Source of the DNA: Bacteroidales bacterium
Lineage (GTDB): Bacteria > Bacteroidota > Bacteroidia > Bacteroidales > P3
DNA: 5,706 nt
Assembly (NCBI GenBank): GCA_021443125.1
Contig: JABUUQ010000002.1
Location: forward strand, 182,544 to 188,249
Direction: 5' to 3'
The position numbers and the translations under genes are program-made. Of the stretch, positions 4,664 through 5,706 are shown piece after piece. The notes beneath the pieces are model-generated. The model did no database searches. It was not told where the DNA came from and was given only the letters and a program-made list of their open reading frames with translations. Positions within the stretch are counted from its first letter, which is position 1. Every line of letters starts with the position of its first letter.

Positions 4664-5703
4664 ATTGCTTAATTTTTTGTAACTTTGCTCGTTCTTTTAC
4701 AACCTGTGTAGAAAAAATACTCTACTTTCACATGTTGTGAATTGCTTAATTTTTTGTAACTTTGCTCGTTCTTTTACAACCGACTATATTAACGGGAAAG
4801 ATGTGGCGATGTTGTGAATTGCTTAATTTTTTGTAACTTTGCTCGTTCTTTTACAACAGATATAAGCAAGCACAATGATGAGCTCAAGTTGTGAATTGCT
4901 TAATTTTTTGTAACTTTGCTCGTTCTTTTACAACTGGTGGCAGATGATGGATGTCGCTGGTCATGTTGTGAATTGCTTAATTTTTTGTAACTTTGCTCGT
5001 TCTTTTACAACCCTGAGAAAACAAAGCTAAACACTGTTCAAGTTGTGAATTGCTTAATTTTTTGTAACTTTGCTCGTTCTTTTACAACCTGTCAAACAGT
5101 TCAAATCCTATGAGATGGTTGTGAATTGCTTAATTTTTTGTAACTTTGCTCGTTCTTTTACAACTCATTATTAGATTTATCATATACTGAACCGGTTGTG
5201 AATTGCTTAATTTTTTGTAACTTTGCTCGTTCTTTTACAACATTGATATTATCAACACAATTCAGCCTAATGTTGTGAATTGCTTAATTTTTTGTAACTT
5301 TGCTCGTTCTTTTACAACACTCTTAGGACAATAGTTTTTGGCTCTGTGGTTGTGAATTGCTTAATTTTTTGTAACTTTGCTCGTTCTTTTACAACATTTA
5401 TTAATAAGATAATTCCAAGCATCTTGTTGTGAATTGCTTAATTTTTTGTAACTTTGCTCGTTCTTTTACAACACAACTCATCTTCATATCACTGAAGATT
5501 CAGTTGTGAATTGCTTAATTTTTTGTAACTTTGCTCGTTCTTTTACAACATCATCTGCCAATGATAATTGACGTCGTCGGTTGTGAATTGCTTAATTTTT
5601 TGTAACTTTGCTCGTTCTTTTACAACCATGTCACCAAGATAATCAAGGGAATTGAAGTTGTGAATTGCTTAATTTTTTGTAACTTTGCTCGTTCTTTTAC
5701 AAC
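4657..5703 (+). CRISPR. Type II-C-like CRISPR array, 14 repeats of 47 bp (continues past the right edge)
   Basis: Repeats start at 4657, 4734, 4811, 4888, 4965, 5042, 5118, 5195, 5272, 5349, 5426, 5503, 5580 and 5657. The unit begins GTTGTGAATTGCTTA, has a T-run, TAACTTTGCTCG and ends TTCTTTTACAAC; the end bases GTTGT/ACAAC are inverted. All copies appear identical except the first, which has T for G at base 1. Spacers are 30 nt except the sixth (5089-5117, 29 nt), and all differ. A 47-bp GTTGTGAATTGC-type repeat with 30-nt spacers is typical of Cas9 (type II-C) arrays of Bacteroidota. In that family the spacer lies 5' of the repeat in mature crRNA, so transcription is expected on the plus strand. 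Every repeat holds GTTG (bases 1-4), 19 nt and TAACTTTG (24-31), a full promoter. No cas gene is in the window and no leader precedes the first repeat. Three bases of a further spacer end the window. Confidence 0.98.
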
Positions 5704-5706
5704 TTT

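Overview
The window looks like a low-GC member of the Bacteroidota, probably Bacteroidales. Several upstream regions carry that phylum's promoter form (TTTG or TTG, 19-20 nt, TAnnTTTG). Starts lie behind A-rich leaders without strong Shine-Dalgarno sequences, and ruvX-def is followed by a TPR lipoprotein gene. The genus cannot be named from the sequence alone.

Left part, minus strand (1-2902). A ruvX-def pair (4-nt overlap, clear promoter at 2871-2902) is followed, after a 193-bp spacer holding two copies of a 42-bp palindromic repeat, by a small TPR lipoprotein gene that overlaps an MBL-fold hydrolase gene by 8 nt. Beyond these, a separate promoter (450-479) drives a cobalamin riboswitch (about 244-432). 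The riboswitch precedes a gene for a secreted protein, of which only the signal peptide lies inside the window.

Middle, plus strand (2941-3963). A divergent gene encodes a 322-aa protein of unknown function with a soluble acidic N-terminal part, a very charged coiled coil built from a 57-bp tandem duplication, and two C-terminal hydrophobic segments.

Right part (about 3998-5706). This is a CRISPR locus of type II-C appearance: 14 repeats of 47 bp with 13 complete spacers (twelve of 30 nt, one of 29), running off the right edge. No cas gene lies in the window. Each repeat contains a complete Bacteroidota-type promoter (GTTG-N19-TAACTTTG) pointing into the next spacer, so the array can probably make crRNAs without an external leader promoter. 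Upstream lies a second, diverged 47-bp copy of the repeat (4195-4241, 32/47 identical), which keeps the repeat ends and the promoter boxes. It sits 20 bp before a gene for a 133-aa, extremely acidic protein (41 Asp/Glu against 7 Lys/Arg). That gene's stop codon is supplied by the first repeat of the array, so gene and array are fused with no leader between them. On the opposite strand, a consensus promoter (4137-4168) followed by hairpins and a U-rich terminator (to about 4000) outlines a small RNA, a candidate tracrRNA with only a partial anti-repeat. The antisense of the diverged repeat gives a better 15-nt anti-repeat.

The most unusual unit is this acidic gene, framed by a CRISPR-repeat-derived promoter and the first true repeat. 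Its co-expression with the array, and any role in modulating Cas9 immunity, are inferences.
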